Assembly: GCF_902686445.1 (NCBI RefSeq)
Contig: NC_062217.1
Location: forward strand, 172,339,598 to 172,403,597
From: Sciurus carolinensis
Lineage: Eukaryota > Chordata > Mammalia > Rodentia > Sciuridae
DNA length: 64,000 nt
Direction of reading: 5' to 3'
Part shown: in pieces, positions 45,841 through 57,261 of the stretch
Layout: every line of letters starts with the position of its first letter
Position numbering within the stretch: the first letter of the stretch is position 1
The notes under the pieces: generated by a model
Database searches by the model: none
Seen by the model: the letters and a program-made list of their open reading frames with translations, nothing else
What the model was told of the DNA's origin: nothing
Position numbers and translations under genes: made by a program

Positions 45841-47393
45841 TTGGGCTCACCAGGCAGAGGGCTTCTGTTGGGAGCACCTCACATGACCTCCCTCTGTAGG
45901 GCTAGGGAACTCACAAATTGGTTTTTCCCTTCTGATTCTTGCAAGTAACTAAGGAGATCAGTGAAGTTGAATTCAGAGTTTTGTATTGCTTGAGGACAGA
46001 ATTCCAACTGATTGGTATTCTAATCATTAAAACAGACAAGTTTCTATATTACAATAATCTTTCTCATTTCAACACCTTTGTTTCCTTGCTGAAGATTCAA
46101 CCCAGGACTTCACGCAGGCTAGGCAAGCACTCTACCACTGAGCCACACCCACAGCCCTACTTCAGCCAGTAGCTTAAAGACGACCAATGACTATTGAGGC
46201 CCCTGGACCAAGATAAGATACTGCATAAGGGAGGCAGAAGATGCAGGAAAAGAATGAGTAAAAGCCCAGGAGAGATTAAGGTCTTTAGATCACACAGGGT
46301 CTTAGAGGGAAAAAAATATAAAAACTACTTTCTTGTACTGAAAACTTCTCATAAGAGGGATTTTGCTTACTTGGAAACTGAGGCACATAGAAATTACAAA
46401 ACCATCTGCACAGTAGGTGGTATTTATTTCTATTCTGTTTGTAAACATATAATTAACTTATTTTCATAATTCATTATTGAGATGGAAAAGACCAAGATTG
46501 AAACATCCTTTCAAAGTCCACTGAAAAAATGCTTCAGGAGGGCCTCTGGCACCTGTCAGCAAAGTCAAAGGAGATGGAACTGTTTCATTGGCTCAGAACA
46601 TGTCACCAGGAAAATATCTTTTGTTCATTCTCAAAATGTCCTGGGAATATAGCAGAAATGCAGCTGAGACCACTGCAGGGGATGTAAAGGAAAGTCCAGT
46701 ATAATGTTAGTGACCTATGATGGAGAGAAGGGGCTATTCCCTTTAAAGAATGCCTGGGGAATGGGGGAGGGGTTTCTTTGAAAACGTAATGAGGCAATGA
46801 AGGAAGAGTTCGATGTGAAATCACGGATTGTGGAAATTCAGAATCACAAACTATGCAACAGAAAAAGAAAGTGCTGGTGGTTTATACAAGGAGGAATCCC
46901 TATTGGCATCATGTCAGTCAAGACCCAAATCTGGTAGAAGCATCCACATTGAGGAGGACCCACTCCACTGCATGTGAACAGGAGACTAACCAGATGGGGC
47001 AGAGCATGAAGCAATATGTACAGGTTAAACACAGCAGATCTCTACCTTGGAGGGAAGTATACGTATAGAAAGTTGGAGCTACATTTTAGTACAGAAAGCT
47101 GACTTGCTCTTATTTCCCCTTCTTGCAGTCATACTAACTGATTGTTCTAGAACTGGAGCATTTGGTTTTGACCAATATTTTTCTGCTTTAAGTTATCTGA
47201 AATAATTTGCTTCTTTAGTCATAAAGATTTACTCTCAAGAAGAACAATCTCCCTTGCATCTAGAAAGCTAAATCACCTAGCTTAGTTAGATAGACATGAA
47301 CCTGAATTATTCACTCTCAGTACTGCATGAAGACATTAAGCTTGATCCCACAGTGAAGAGAATACACATATTGTATATTTTGTTTTCTTACAG
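45841..47393. other. Intergenic stretch between duplication unit A and the MKI67 3' pseudogene
   Basis: One ID-type SINE lies at 46080-46158. 46500-46620 has weak resemblance to MKI67 exon 12 (gcttcaggagggcctctggca and a later tggctcagaacatg), too weak to call. Nothing else was recognised. Confidence 0.5.
46080..46158 (-). mobile_element. ID-type SINE
   Basis: Reading minus: gggctgtgggtgtggctcag, then agtgcttgcctagcctgcgt and a body matching the other ID copies in the window. Confidence 0.75.
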
Positions 47394-48250
47394 AAAACAA
47401 TGTGTTTGCAAGCTCAGAATGCCCCAAAGGAGCCATCCAATAAAGTTTCTGCAAGCCCTTCACTAAGAAGCTTTATGAAAGATAATGAAAATATCTTGAA
47501 AAGCTCCAGGATCCCCTGTAAAGCAGCAGCTGTTGAGGTCAAACTCCAGATCCTGAGACACAGCCTCCCATGCAGCACTCATGGCCAATAAGTTTAGGTT
47601 TCTTGAACTCAGAAATGCACAGATGCCAACCGATGCCAGGGTGCAGAAACCAGGGCAGCCACTGCTGAGAACATCAGAGGAAGACATCTAAACAGAACAT
47701 AGCTGGGAGCCATGAGAGAAGGAAGGTAGGGAAAGCACTTAAGAAACACGAGGAAGCACTGAATCCAAATAAAACCCCAAAGGTGATAGCTGAGAGGAAT
47801 CATGCACTGCTGGCAGAAACGTGAGCCACATCCACCTGAAGTTCTGAGAGGTTGCACCAGGCAGACCTCACAAAAGATCCAGCAGATGCTCAGGACTTGT
47901 CTACACCCAGCTGTGCAGAGGAACCAGGACTAGGAGGATGAAACCACCCAAGCCCTGTAATCTTCACAGTCAGAACCCGTCCACACCCACCACACAGGAA
48001 GAGCGGCTCAGGCACCTCTGGGAAGAAGAGTGACAGTGGTCAGGAAACTGACAGCAAGGTCAGGGGCCATGCCTAGGGGTCGATAAAGGCTCGAGGCTAA
48101 GGAAGCCGCAAAAGCAGAAAGTGGAACCGGAACAGAGGCTGACCAAGAACCCCTGAAGAAAAGGCCCACCCCAAGACCCTGGGTAGTTCTGTTCTTTGTT
48201 GCTTGTGATGCCACCAAGACCAGGGAGGTACAGAGGCACCCGTCTCCTGC
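47394..48250 (+). pseudogene. MKI67 exon 13 relic (pseudogene, plus strand)
   Basis: After ttttcttacag the text reads NVFASSECPKEPSNKVSAS-like in shifting frames and matches the start of exon 13. The DNA phrases ccaaaggagccatccaataa and ttcactaagaag align to the functional copy, and gaactcagaaatgcacagat matches its DLRNAQ region. Nearly the whole Ki-67 repeat array is missing, and stops and shifts are frequent. 48000-48200 resembles the unique end of exon 13. Confidence 0.8.
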
Positions 48251-48593
48251 TGCGCTGTGGCAAGGTTTATGGAAGAATCAGGAATCCATTTGTCGCTTAT
48301 ATATCAGGCAGTTTGGTTAATGAAAAACTATTATTATCAGCTTAGACTTCTGTCCCACCTAGGCCTCTTGACTGAAGTTTAACCTTAATTCCTCACTTGG
48401 GTTTATCAGCAGAGAACATTTCTCCCTAGAGCACATTGGCAAGCATTACCTTGATTACTCAATATGAAATCTTCCAACGCACTCCCATTTGACTTTACCT
48501 AGGTGTGCTCTTCTTCATGTTGGATTTGAGCTTTTTTCTACTTATGGTAGGAATTTGGTGGTGGAAAAAATTTAGATTGCATGACTTCTTTAG

Positions 48594-49026
48594 GGAATAT
48601 CCCTGAAATAGAGACCCAAAATAAAACTGATGGAGAAGAGCAAAGAACTGAGTTTACTCGACCAACAGGAAAATGTGAAATAAAGAGACAGGAAAAGAAT
48701 CCGTGAAGAACTCCCAGGAGATGGATGCCACAGAACCCAGATGATGGAGATGAGAAACCTTCGTGCAGGGGCAAAGTCAGGGAAAGGAGAGTGTGCTTGA
48801 GATCTGGAAGACGGAATCAGATTTCCCAGCCTCACACAGCAGAACAGGAAGTGAGGGAGAAAGGCTTGGCAATCCCCACCAGGAACCAGGAAGAGAAAGG
48901 AGCAGCCACACATTCAGACCTCAGGTGTCTGAGGTCCAGAAAGCCAGGCACGCAGCCCACACTGGAGAGTGAATCTGACCAGAGAGTCACGCGAGGAGCC
49001 AAGAGACTGCAGAAAACCTAAAGAAG
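48594..49026 (+). pseudogene. MKI67 exon 14 copy (pseudogene, plus strand)
   Basis: The acceptor is cttctttag and the donor is aagaag/gtaact, both retained. 48594 to about 48740 is an old, diverged copy with an in-frame TAG after GISLK. From about 48740 it is almost identical to functional exon 14, including the same 1-base deletion and the same TAA. 433 nt versus 434 in the gene. Confidence 0.92.
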
Positions 49027-50840
49027 GTAACTAACTGTATATACACACACAGAGAATGGTGCGTTTATACACAGAGTCGCAAAGGCAAATGAGAAGCACA
49101 TACATAACATCACGCTGCCAGCTCACAGTCAAATGTTAGAAGAAGGACTGATGTAAGCCACATATTTTGTCCGGGGAGTTGTATTTCCTTTGGGAATTCC
49201 ACTTCCAGTGTGAGTGCAGGTCACAGAAGGCCTTCAGGACAGGCTGGGAATGTACCGGGTCGTACCTCTGTCTGACTGCTGGGGACACAGCGCATACTGA
49301 GATGTGGGGAACGTCTTCATTCTCTCCTGGGTTCTGCCAAGCTTGCTTGGGAAAGCTGCTCCCATGTGGGCCTCCTTTGGAAAGGCCAAACAAAGGCGGG
49401 TGGGTCCAGGAGGCAAACAGCAGGGGTTAAGGTGCACGCAGGGCAAGCGTGTGCGACATTCCCCTCCCCAGGCAAACCACGTCTGTGCTGACCTGGTGAA
49501 GGTGCTGTGAAGATCAGGGCAAGGGCGCCACCTCTAACTCGAATATCCCACAGCATCACTAAGCTCCTTAGTGTTCCTCTGGAGAATCCCAGAGTGAGCC
49601 GGAGGCCTGTGGTCCCAGAGGCCGCTGTGGAGGCTGAGGCAGGAGGATCGAGAGCTCCAGGCCAGCCTGGGAGACCCCTCCCCCACCCAAGAAGTAAATG
49701 AATACGTAAGATAAAGGGTAGGGTGGGCGGTTTGCTTTCCTGAGTGGCATCAGAGTTGTTCTCAGCACACACAGTCTGGACCCTCGCTCTTGCCTATCCT
49801 GAGAGCAGCCAGTGACAGAAGGTAGCAGTGGCCACTTGGTGTGTCAGGTGCAGCCGTCCAGGCTGGCGCACTCCAGGACACACTCAAGCCAGGAAGCTTG
49901 AGCTGACAGACCAAGGACAGCCCAGACTCCCAGATGCCCCCAAGACCACACACGGTCAGCAGTGAGCTGGGCAGGAGGACCCCTGCTGTGGGGTGGTGGC
50001 AGGAAGCCCTAGTGGGGAGGCACTGACAGAAGGTTCCAGAGAGAGGGAGGAGGAGAAGCTCAGGGAAAGAGTGATGCCCAGGCAGAGGCCGTAAGTCAGA
50101 GCTCGTGCCAGGGGCTGGACTGGAAGCAGAAGCCATCTGATGGTGGCAAGACACGGTCCTGGAGCCCGGGGGACCCAGGACCTCCTGCAGCCCATGTGGT
50201 TGACACGTGCACCAGGCTCCCGTGTTAAAGTTCAGGCTGTAAACACTCGGATTCCTGGTCTGGAAAGTGGTGCTTCACGAGCATGAAGCTGAAGGCGTGA
50301 AAGCCACCCTCTCCCTTGATGATCCTAAACTCACAGCAGCCCAGCCAAGGGAGAGCCAGGCCAGGCTGCTCTGTCTGGGACACTCGCCCTCTTCCTGGTC
50401 ACCCACCAGTGCCCACGAAGGCTCCACACACACTGATGGTTTCTGCAGGGCTTCTCAGCTGGGGTCCACCATGGGCTTCAGCTCTGGCTGCCCAGAGGCC
50501 AGAACTGCTTATGTAAGGAGTAGGTTTCTCCAGGTACAGGTTCCCAACTTGCTCATCTTTTCCGTGTCCCTTTGCCCTTAGTGGAAGCAGACAGGAACCA
50601 TGCCAGTGAGGAGCAGGGGGCGTGGTGGAAAGATGATAGGGTGGAGGGTGATGAGAAGCATCTATTGTCTCACGTGGTAAGCAGCGTTGAGGCTGAGGAA
50701 GGACCACCAGGAGGGGACGGCTGGGGACTCTGGACACCAGGGCTGTGGCCACAGCTCAGCATGGGTGTGTGAACTCACTGTTCTGCCAAAGGTCGTGTGA
50801 TGTGGGCCTCCTGAAAGGCCGCGGAGGGTTCACCTGACGT
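48740..50840 (+). repeat. Inverted-repeat arm 2 (copy of MKI67 exon 14 end plus intron 14)
   Basis: Reverse-complement twin of about 18370-20490. The match continues through intron sequence and through the B1-type SINE at 49593-49710, and fades after gcggagggttca near 50832. By eye the arms differ at roughly one or two bases per hundred. Confidence 0.9.
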
Positions 50841-50861
50841 CTGACAGTATGTGGTCAGACC

Positions 50862-50985
50862 CGCAGCCCAGCCCGGAGAGTGAATCTGACCAGAGAGTCA
50901 CACGAGGACCCAAGAGACGGCAGAAAACCTAAAGAAGGTAACTAACTGTGTACACACACAGAGAGAATGGGTGCTTTTATACACC
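50862..50985 (+). pseudogene. Second copy of the MKI67 exon 14 end
   Basis: gagagtgaatctgaccagag, agagacggcagaaaaccta and aagaaggtaactaactgtg repeat the last 60 or so bases of exon 14 and the start of intron 14. It is more diverged than arm 2 (acacgaggaccc for acgcgaggagcc), so it looks like the pseudogene's own original exon end. Confidence 0.85.
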
Positions 50986-51925
50986 CAAATGTTACATATA
51001 ATCTGACATTTTCTGGTATTAGTGGTTTAAGGAGCATTTGTGAAGTACTGCACTGGGGCCTTCAGAAACTAACTTGTTGAAGATCATTTGCACTCGAGCT
51101 AGGTCTTAGAGTTTCTGAATTGTTTTCTTTTGTTCTAACTCTTCTCTCCTCTACTGTTCATAATCACTTCTTCAAGCTGCTCTCAAGTTCCCTGCAGCAC
51201 CCTGGGCTTTTTCTGACAGGCTGCTAGGTTGTGGTACTGTGCTGTGAACACAGGTAATTGAGACATATACTGTAGATCCTCACTGGCTTGGGATACCCAC
51301 TCTAAAACAGAAATATCATCTTTTGTTTCCTTTAGAGTGTTCTAAATGTCTACACGACCCTGTGAAGTAAGAAATTCCTAGGTAAATTCTGTATGACACA
51401 TTTCAACCAAAAATGATGAAAAAGAGGTGTTCTGTACACAAAAAGCTTTGTGTCTCCAATAGGAATAAGCAGGGCATTACAGGGGCCTGACTGATGGGAC
51501 GAGACACTGTCCCCTCCAGATGACACATTCCAGGGGAATTCCATCTCCCTCAAGGGGTACAGAGTGTCTCTGTAGAGAAAAAGTCTTCTGGGACCTGAAG
51601 TGTGTGGAGTAGATTCTATATTTGAATTTACTTTTTCTGAGTGGCATTTTTAACTTGTGAAAATTTATAACAAAATTTTCTCTTTTTCATGTTATGTACT
51701 AATTTAAAAGTAGAATGGAAATGTTTCCATGAAAAGATAAAATATGCTTCAGCTTAAACATCTGGAAAAACAGTTTTAAAGAAGTTAAAATGCATTTACA
51801 AACTCAAAATTAATTATCTAGCACAAAAGACCTGCGTGATACCCAGAAAGAATTTGTTTTGTGCAGAGTAGAATGGTTTACCAAATTTGTTCCCTAAATC
51901 ACTTAGAGTTATAGTTCCCTACACA

Positions 51926-52600
51926 CAAGATAAGGACAGAGTCTGCAGTTATGATGTTTAAGTGAACAATTTTAAACAAAAAGTAAACTCTAGTTTGGTG
52001 ATAAGTTCTTATATAATTTTTGCCATCAATTGAAAGTGAATTCCCTTAGTCCTGTTGTAAGGGAAGAAAATTTGGAATCTTCTGGATCTGAGAGGCCCAT
52101 TGGAAAACCCCACAGAGGAGGTCATCAAGTAGATGGGGGTGGCTCCTGACTGAGGACATTTTTAAGCTTGTTGGGGTGGGGCCCATGGGCCCTCAACTTC
52201 ACAGAAGAGAGTGCTGAAGTTTGTTACCTCTCACAATTACATCAGCCTTGGACACAGCACTTACCACACTGCATAAGTGCTTGACTGAGAGTGGGGGCCA
52301 TGTCAATATTCAAGGAACAGACTCAGCCTCCCAGAAAAGAAGAGTGGTCTTCAGAGATCCACTTGGAAGAGGCTGTACAGCACAGTCCAGGAGCTCTGCA
52401 GCTCTTGATCCTACGGAAGGTCTCCAGCTGCAGTGATCACAACCCTGGGTCATCCCAGGGGCCTCTGCTGCCACTGATGCAAATCTTGGCAGACAGGCTT
52501 TCCTAAGAGAGAGGAAGAAGGCTAACTGGTCTTCAAGAGAACTTCCACCAAGCAAAGTGAGCCTGATATTTCACAGAAGACTCAATATACTTCAGGAGGC
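51926..52600 (+). pseudogene. MKI67 exon 15 / 3'UTR relic (plus strand)
   Basis: ataaggacagagtctgcag matches the first codons of exon 15. Then ggtgataagttcttatata, aaagtgaattcccttagtc and taagggaagaaaatttgga match the mammalian MKI67 3'UTR, and ccttggacacagcacttacc matches further downstream. The polyadenylation block is altered. The right edge is approximate. Confidence 0.8.
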
Positions 52601-52892
52601 GGAGGAAGCATGCAGCTGAAGCCAACTTAGCTGGCTAGTGGTGTAGTAGCAAGTGAGTTTTAAGGTGGATTTCGCCTATTGTGCTTATTTTTAAAAGGTT
52701 CACCATTTTCTCTAACAGTTTTCCTCCCCATCCACCTTCCAGATCCATGTACCCTCAGACTAAGAGTAGTGCTGATCATGACCGTCTGAAATGTTTTAAC
52801 TTCATCAGCTTGCAGGGAGCATCACAGGTGAACTTGACAGTAGTTCAATCGGAGCCCGCCCTCCTATTGTTAGCACCAGTGGTTTAACCTAC

Positions 52893-53007
52893 CTGAAAGA
52901 TGGATCCGTGATGCTCATTCCATCTCCTGATTTACTTGTACAGGTACATCAGTAGCAGACTCATTAGCTTGTGTTGGATATGTGGAAATGAAGTGGAAAA
53001 ATATTGC
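52893..53007 (-). pseudogene. MKI67 exon 4 relic (minus strand)
   Basis: Both splice sites are retained (tcttgtag acceptor, ttcag/gtaggt donor). The frame reads AIFFHFISTYPTQANESATD and soon meets a TGA. One base is missing against the functional exon (115 versus 116 nt). Confidence 0.9.
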
Positions 53008-53084
53008 CTACAAGACAAATGTGAACTAATAAGGAGTTAGAGAGTGAAATAAAATGTTTTAACAATTCACCCCCCAAAGCCCAC

Positions 53085-53125
53085 TGACCTCCTGCTCATG
53101 ATTTCAATTTCAACATGGGATCTAA
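53085..53125 (-). pseudogene. MKI67 exon 3 relic (partial)
   Basis: ctgacctcctgctcatgattt and caatttcaacatgg on the plus strand match the donor half of functional exon 3. The donor GT is kept, but the acceptor half is gone after about 53125. Confidence 0.75.
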
Positions 53126-54100
53126 TTTAGTCTGATTTCTGAGCCTCTCTGCTCTTCACAGTTAAGCTATTTGCCCAAGTGTGTTTCGGATTTTATTTAT
53201 TAACAGGAGCTGCTGAGAAGATTTTCAACAAGAAAATACCTTATTAAAATTAAAAAGTCACTCTGGCTGCAGTGAGAACAGAATGTATAAAGACAGCACC
53301 AAGGAACCAAGGGAGGGTCCAGGGTGGAACTTCCAGAAGGAAGTGGGGAATTCCAAAAGGGATATGAATAAACACACCCATTCTCTCCTTAGAGGTCCAT
53401 GATTCATAAGAAGTGGAACCAAGAGACTGGTGGAACCTTACAGGAAATGTAACCCTGGATGTCTGCTGGCTGCCCAGAGTAACACGTATGGGATGTTGAG
53501 AGTGGAAACTGGTTTTCCAGTTACCTCCTACCTTAGTACCTCCGGAAAAATAATAGTGAGGAATATGTGAAGATTTTTTTTTCTTACACGCAAAGTTTAA
53601 AATTAAGTCCTGTGTGACATAATCTAGCTGTGGAAATTCTGCATATGAAAGACAAGTTATTATTACCCCGCCCAAAGAGGGAGGCCACAGCAGAGGGCAG
53701 GCGGTGTGTGTGGGTTCTCTCTCGGTTTTTGTTTTTGTTTTTTTCCCCCATAAAGAGCAGGAGCCAGAGCTGAGCGCCCGTCTCCTTCCTCCATTCTCAA
53801 GGCCTGGGGAGCAGCCAGGGTACTCCCAGAGGTCAGGGGCGCAGGCCTGCCGCGAATCAGGATTGAAAATCCTTTCTCTGCATGGCAAGGTTTTTATCAC
53901 ACCATTTTAACATTTTTGTTTAATTTTTTAAAACGCATTTAACTATATACAAATAAACATCAGTTTCAAAGCTCTATTGGGTTTAAAAAAAAAAAAAAAA
54001 CTATACCGTGACGTTGGACATGTATACAGCCTTAAGGAAATGTGGGGGCCTATTTCTTCCGTCATCTGGGGTACCTCGCCCTTTCCCAGCGACAGGCCAC
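53126..54100. other. Stretch between the MKI67 exon 3 and exon 2 relics
   Basis: A minus-strand open frame of 216 codons (53250-53900) has no similarity I recognise and no splice or promoter support. A T-rich run lies at 53570-53582 and an A run at 53986-54000. Treated as non-coding. Confidence 0.6.
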
Positions 54101-54104
54101 ACGG

Positions 54105-54432
54105 GGTCGCCTTTCGAACAGGCCAGGTGCAGAGGCGCAACGGAATCTGGGGACGTGGTCCCCCTGGACGGAGCGGGAACAGGCGCCCCGCGTGTCCCAC
54201 CCGCTGCGTCGGTGCGAGTACCGTCCGAGCCGGGAGGGCGGCTTCTGAGCCTCCAGGGCCGAGCCCTCCACCGCCCCGCAAGACCAGCGCCAGCGCGGCC
54301 AGGATAGGCGAGTAAAGCAGTCAGGCAGCTGTCAGCCACTCAGGGGCCCCGCGGGCGCCTTCGGGGTCCACTCCGGCTCCCCAGGAGCCGGGCAGAGCCG
54401 GACAGCGCCGGCCAGAGCCTGGCCAGCTCACC
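54105..54432 (-). pseudogene. MKI67 exon 1-2 and promoter relic (CpG-rich)
   Basis: gcctttcgaacaggccaggtg matches the exon 2 donor region, but the donor GT has become GC. At 54421-54440, gctcacctggcgccg repeats the exon 1 donor of the functional gene, with the last exon base at 54432. The upstream sequence lacks TTTGAA and CCAAT, so the cell-cycle promoter has not survived. Confidence 0.65.
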
Positions 54433-57261
54433 TGGCGCCGCACGTCCGCAGCCACCTGCGCGCCTGCCGCCCGCGGGACCAACTCGGGAAGCTGCCCCGG
54501 ATGCTGCCCGGGGTGCGAGTCCTTCACTCTCTTGATTCCGAAGGGTGCGCGAGGCGTAAGCAGCGTCATCAAAGTGCATCTGGAATACATACACTTTTAG
54601 TCTTCCAATTATATCTCAATAAAGTTGCTTTTAAAATATCCCAGGCGTGCAACCTGACAGCTTTGGGAAAGCCCGTCACCTGTTGGAAAAGAGGGCACGA
54701 ATCAGCAGGGTTGAGTGAGATGCGTGTTCCCGAAGTGCCTCTTACATGCTTGAGCTGTCCTTTTCTTCACCAGTAGAGACCCTTGATCCCCCCACTGACC
54801 GGCTCAGGGATGTGAACACCGCTAACCTCCTCCTCCTCTTCCACCTTCCCTCCATCTTACCATTCCGCAATTCCCTTGACTCCCCGCCTGCCCAGGCCAT
54901 CAGAGGCTCAACTGCCAATAACATTGAATTTACCTTTATGTTGTTTGACAACTGTTTTAGTAAAATTTGTATGTATAAAATATGCGTGTGTGATTTTGAA
55001 AGGGAGAGAGGCAGGGAAGAAGGAAGGGGGAAGAAAGAAATTGCAGACAAATAGGATAGAAGTGAATAAATGATGGCAGGCTTATAAGCCCCGAGTGACT
55101 TGAGGATAAAATGTGGTGTGAGAGTGGAGTAGAAATACAGGTTTATCTACAGTGTATGCACAGATCAAAATATCACATTGCACCCCACAAATTCGCACAC
55201 TTACTTGTCAATTAAAAATAAACGTATAAAAGAAGAACAAGTTCAAAGAGAAAAAGGAATAATGTAAGATTCCTAGTGGCTCAGCAAGAGGTTTTCCAAA
55301 GTAGATGGTGTTCCCCATGAAAACGTTAGTTCATTAAATTTATGTGGGTACATTTAAAACAGCACTGTTACAGTTTTGTTTTAATGTGTCAATGTTTGTA
55401 ACTTGTCACAAGTTATCATCCTTTGCAATGAGTTAAACTTTAAAAAAATTTTTTTAGATGTTGATAGACCTTTTTAAAAATTATTCATTTATTTTTATGT
55501 GGTGCTGCAAATTGAACCCAGTGCCTCACACATGCTAGGCAAGCACTCTGCCACTGGACCACAACCCCAGCCCCTGAGTTGATCTTTTGATGGAAAAAAA
55601 AAAATAGATGCCTGTGGGATACACATTTCCTTTCACAGGATGAAACAAGAGCATGGAAAGAATACTCATTTAGAGAAAGGAATAACTGGGGTTGGGGTGA
55701 AGGGCAATCCTTGGGATCCTCTGGCCTTTTCTCTTAAGATTCTAGAAGGTCCTGTCCTGGTCCTCATCCCCACTGGCTTTCATCACTGGAAGGGAAGATT
55801 TGATTCACATCTGGGTCTCAGGGGTCAGGCCATACAGTAGCCTGGAGAAAGTTCCAAAGGCTGCTTTAGGCTAGAAGGGCAATCTAAAGGATGCTTTGGT
55901 CCAAGGCACATTTACGCGCCATGAATTTCATACCCTTAAGATAATTTAAACACACTGGTTCATTATATTTGTTGGGACACATTTGTATATGTTTAAAGGA
56001 GAATGGACCTGTGCTAGGTGGGATGACCTTTCATTCTATGTGGAATTGAATTTTCAGACCCTGCTATCAGTCTGAGTGGGTGTCCCGGCCCGCCCCACCC
56101 CTCCTTATCATTGGGGTACCTGTTTAGTTTTTACGCTAGTTCTGTTGGTTTGTCATTTTCTTCTTGAACTTGACGGGAGACCCCCTCATTTCACTACCAC
56201 CTTCAGTGAGGAGCTAATTGTACTAGATTCCTCCATTTGGAAAAGGGGGTGTCTATCCTGCAACCAGAGGGTTCTCCTTGGAGTAGAGAAGGGCAGGTGA
56301 GGGAGTCACCAGGCTGAGGTGCTGTGCTGGGCAGGCTGTGCTCCTGGAAGTGACCCCCCACCCCAGACACACACTGTCCTCCTCTGGGACTTTGGGGGAA
56401 AAGGTGGGCAGATGCCAGAGTCCCAGGTCCCAGACAGGATCCCCTCCCCCTCTGTGCTGCAGGTCCTGGTCACTGCACTGATCAGAGGAAAACCTGCCTT
56501 GCAAACTTTACTTTCCTGCCACACCACTCATTGGTCGCACCCTCTCCAGCTTCCTAGCAGGTGAGGCTCAAGGCGTGAAGTGGGAGTCCTAGGCCCTGAG
56601 GCAGTCCGTGGGGGCAGTTTGGAGGGCTTGAGATTTTCTGTAATGATCCTGGCACACTCTTCCTTCCCAGGGCAAACAAATAGCTGAACCTGGAAAGCGT
56701 CCTGCAGCAGCGTCCTGTGCTCTGGGTCCCACACCCAGGTACTGCAGCCCTGGACTCATGCAGTATTCCTGCCGCCAGGCCTATTGGTTTTTGTGCTGGT
56801 CACAAGCTGGAGTCCTCAATTCTCCCATTTTGCCAGTGTTTCACAGGTAGAGTGACATGGTTTCCAGTGTTACCTTGCTTCCACCGTCTCTGTCCCCGCT
56901 CTGGGCCTGGCCTCTATACCTGGCCGTCTGGGGGGTGGCCTTCATCAGGGCAACCTGCCCAAGCACAGGGGGGACACACCTCTTCCCTCAAATTCTGTTA
57001 GCACTTCCCTGTGTCCCAACTCTGAAAATGATGTGACCTAACCCACTGCTGACTCTGGAATCCCAGCTCAAGTCCCTGTGTAGGGCGACCTCCATAGAGT
57101 CCCACCGGATCATGTGACTCCTGGGAGCACATCCTTCAGGGCTTCTAACTGCTATTAGAACAAAGTCCAGACTCCTGCCAGGTCCTCTGAGGAACTCGTG
57201 CCTCCTGCCTCTGGACCCTCTTGACCTCTCAGTCCACTCTGTGTGCTCGGAGCCCTAGGGT
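54433..57261. repeat. MKI67 5' flank, duplication unit B
   Basis: From about 55.9 to 57.26 kb this repeats the order of unit A (43.9-45.84 kb) in direct orientation: ctgggcctggcctctatacc, tgcccaagcacaggggg, ctcaaattctgttagcactt, tctcagtccactctgtgtgc. It lacks the 391-base LTR of unit A. No gene is recognised. Confidence 0.78.
55481..55575 (-). mobile_element. ID-type SINE
   Basis: Reading minus: ggggctggggttgtggtccag, then gagtgcttgcctagcatgtg and an A/T-rich tail. This is close to the consensus seen in the other copies. Confidence 0.8.

Noticed and set aside
46500..46620. Possible exon 12 relic of the plus-strand MKI67 pseudogene
   Set aside because: The similarity is too weak by eye; an alignment score would be needed.
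48725..49021. 97-codon plus-strand frame that looks like a small Ki-67-related gene
   Set aside because: It is the copied end of MKI67 exon 14 inside a pseudogene with an upstream in-frame stop, and has no promoter.
53250..53900. 216-codon minus-strand frame
   Set aside because: No recognised similarity. It sits between MKI67 pseudogene pieces and spans a T run, with no sign of selection.
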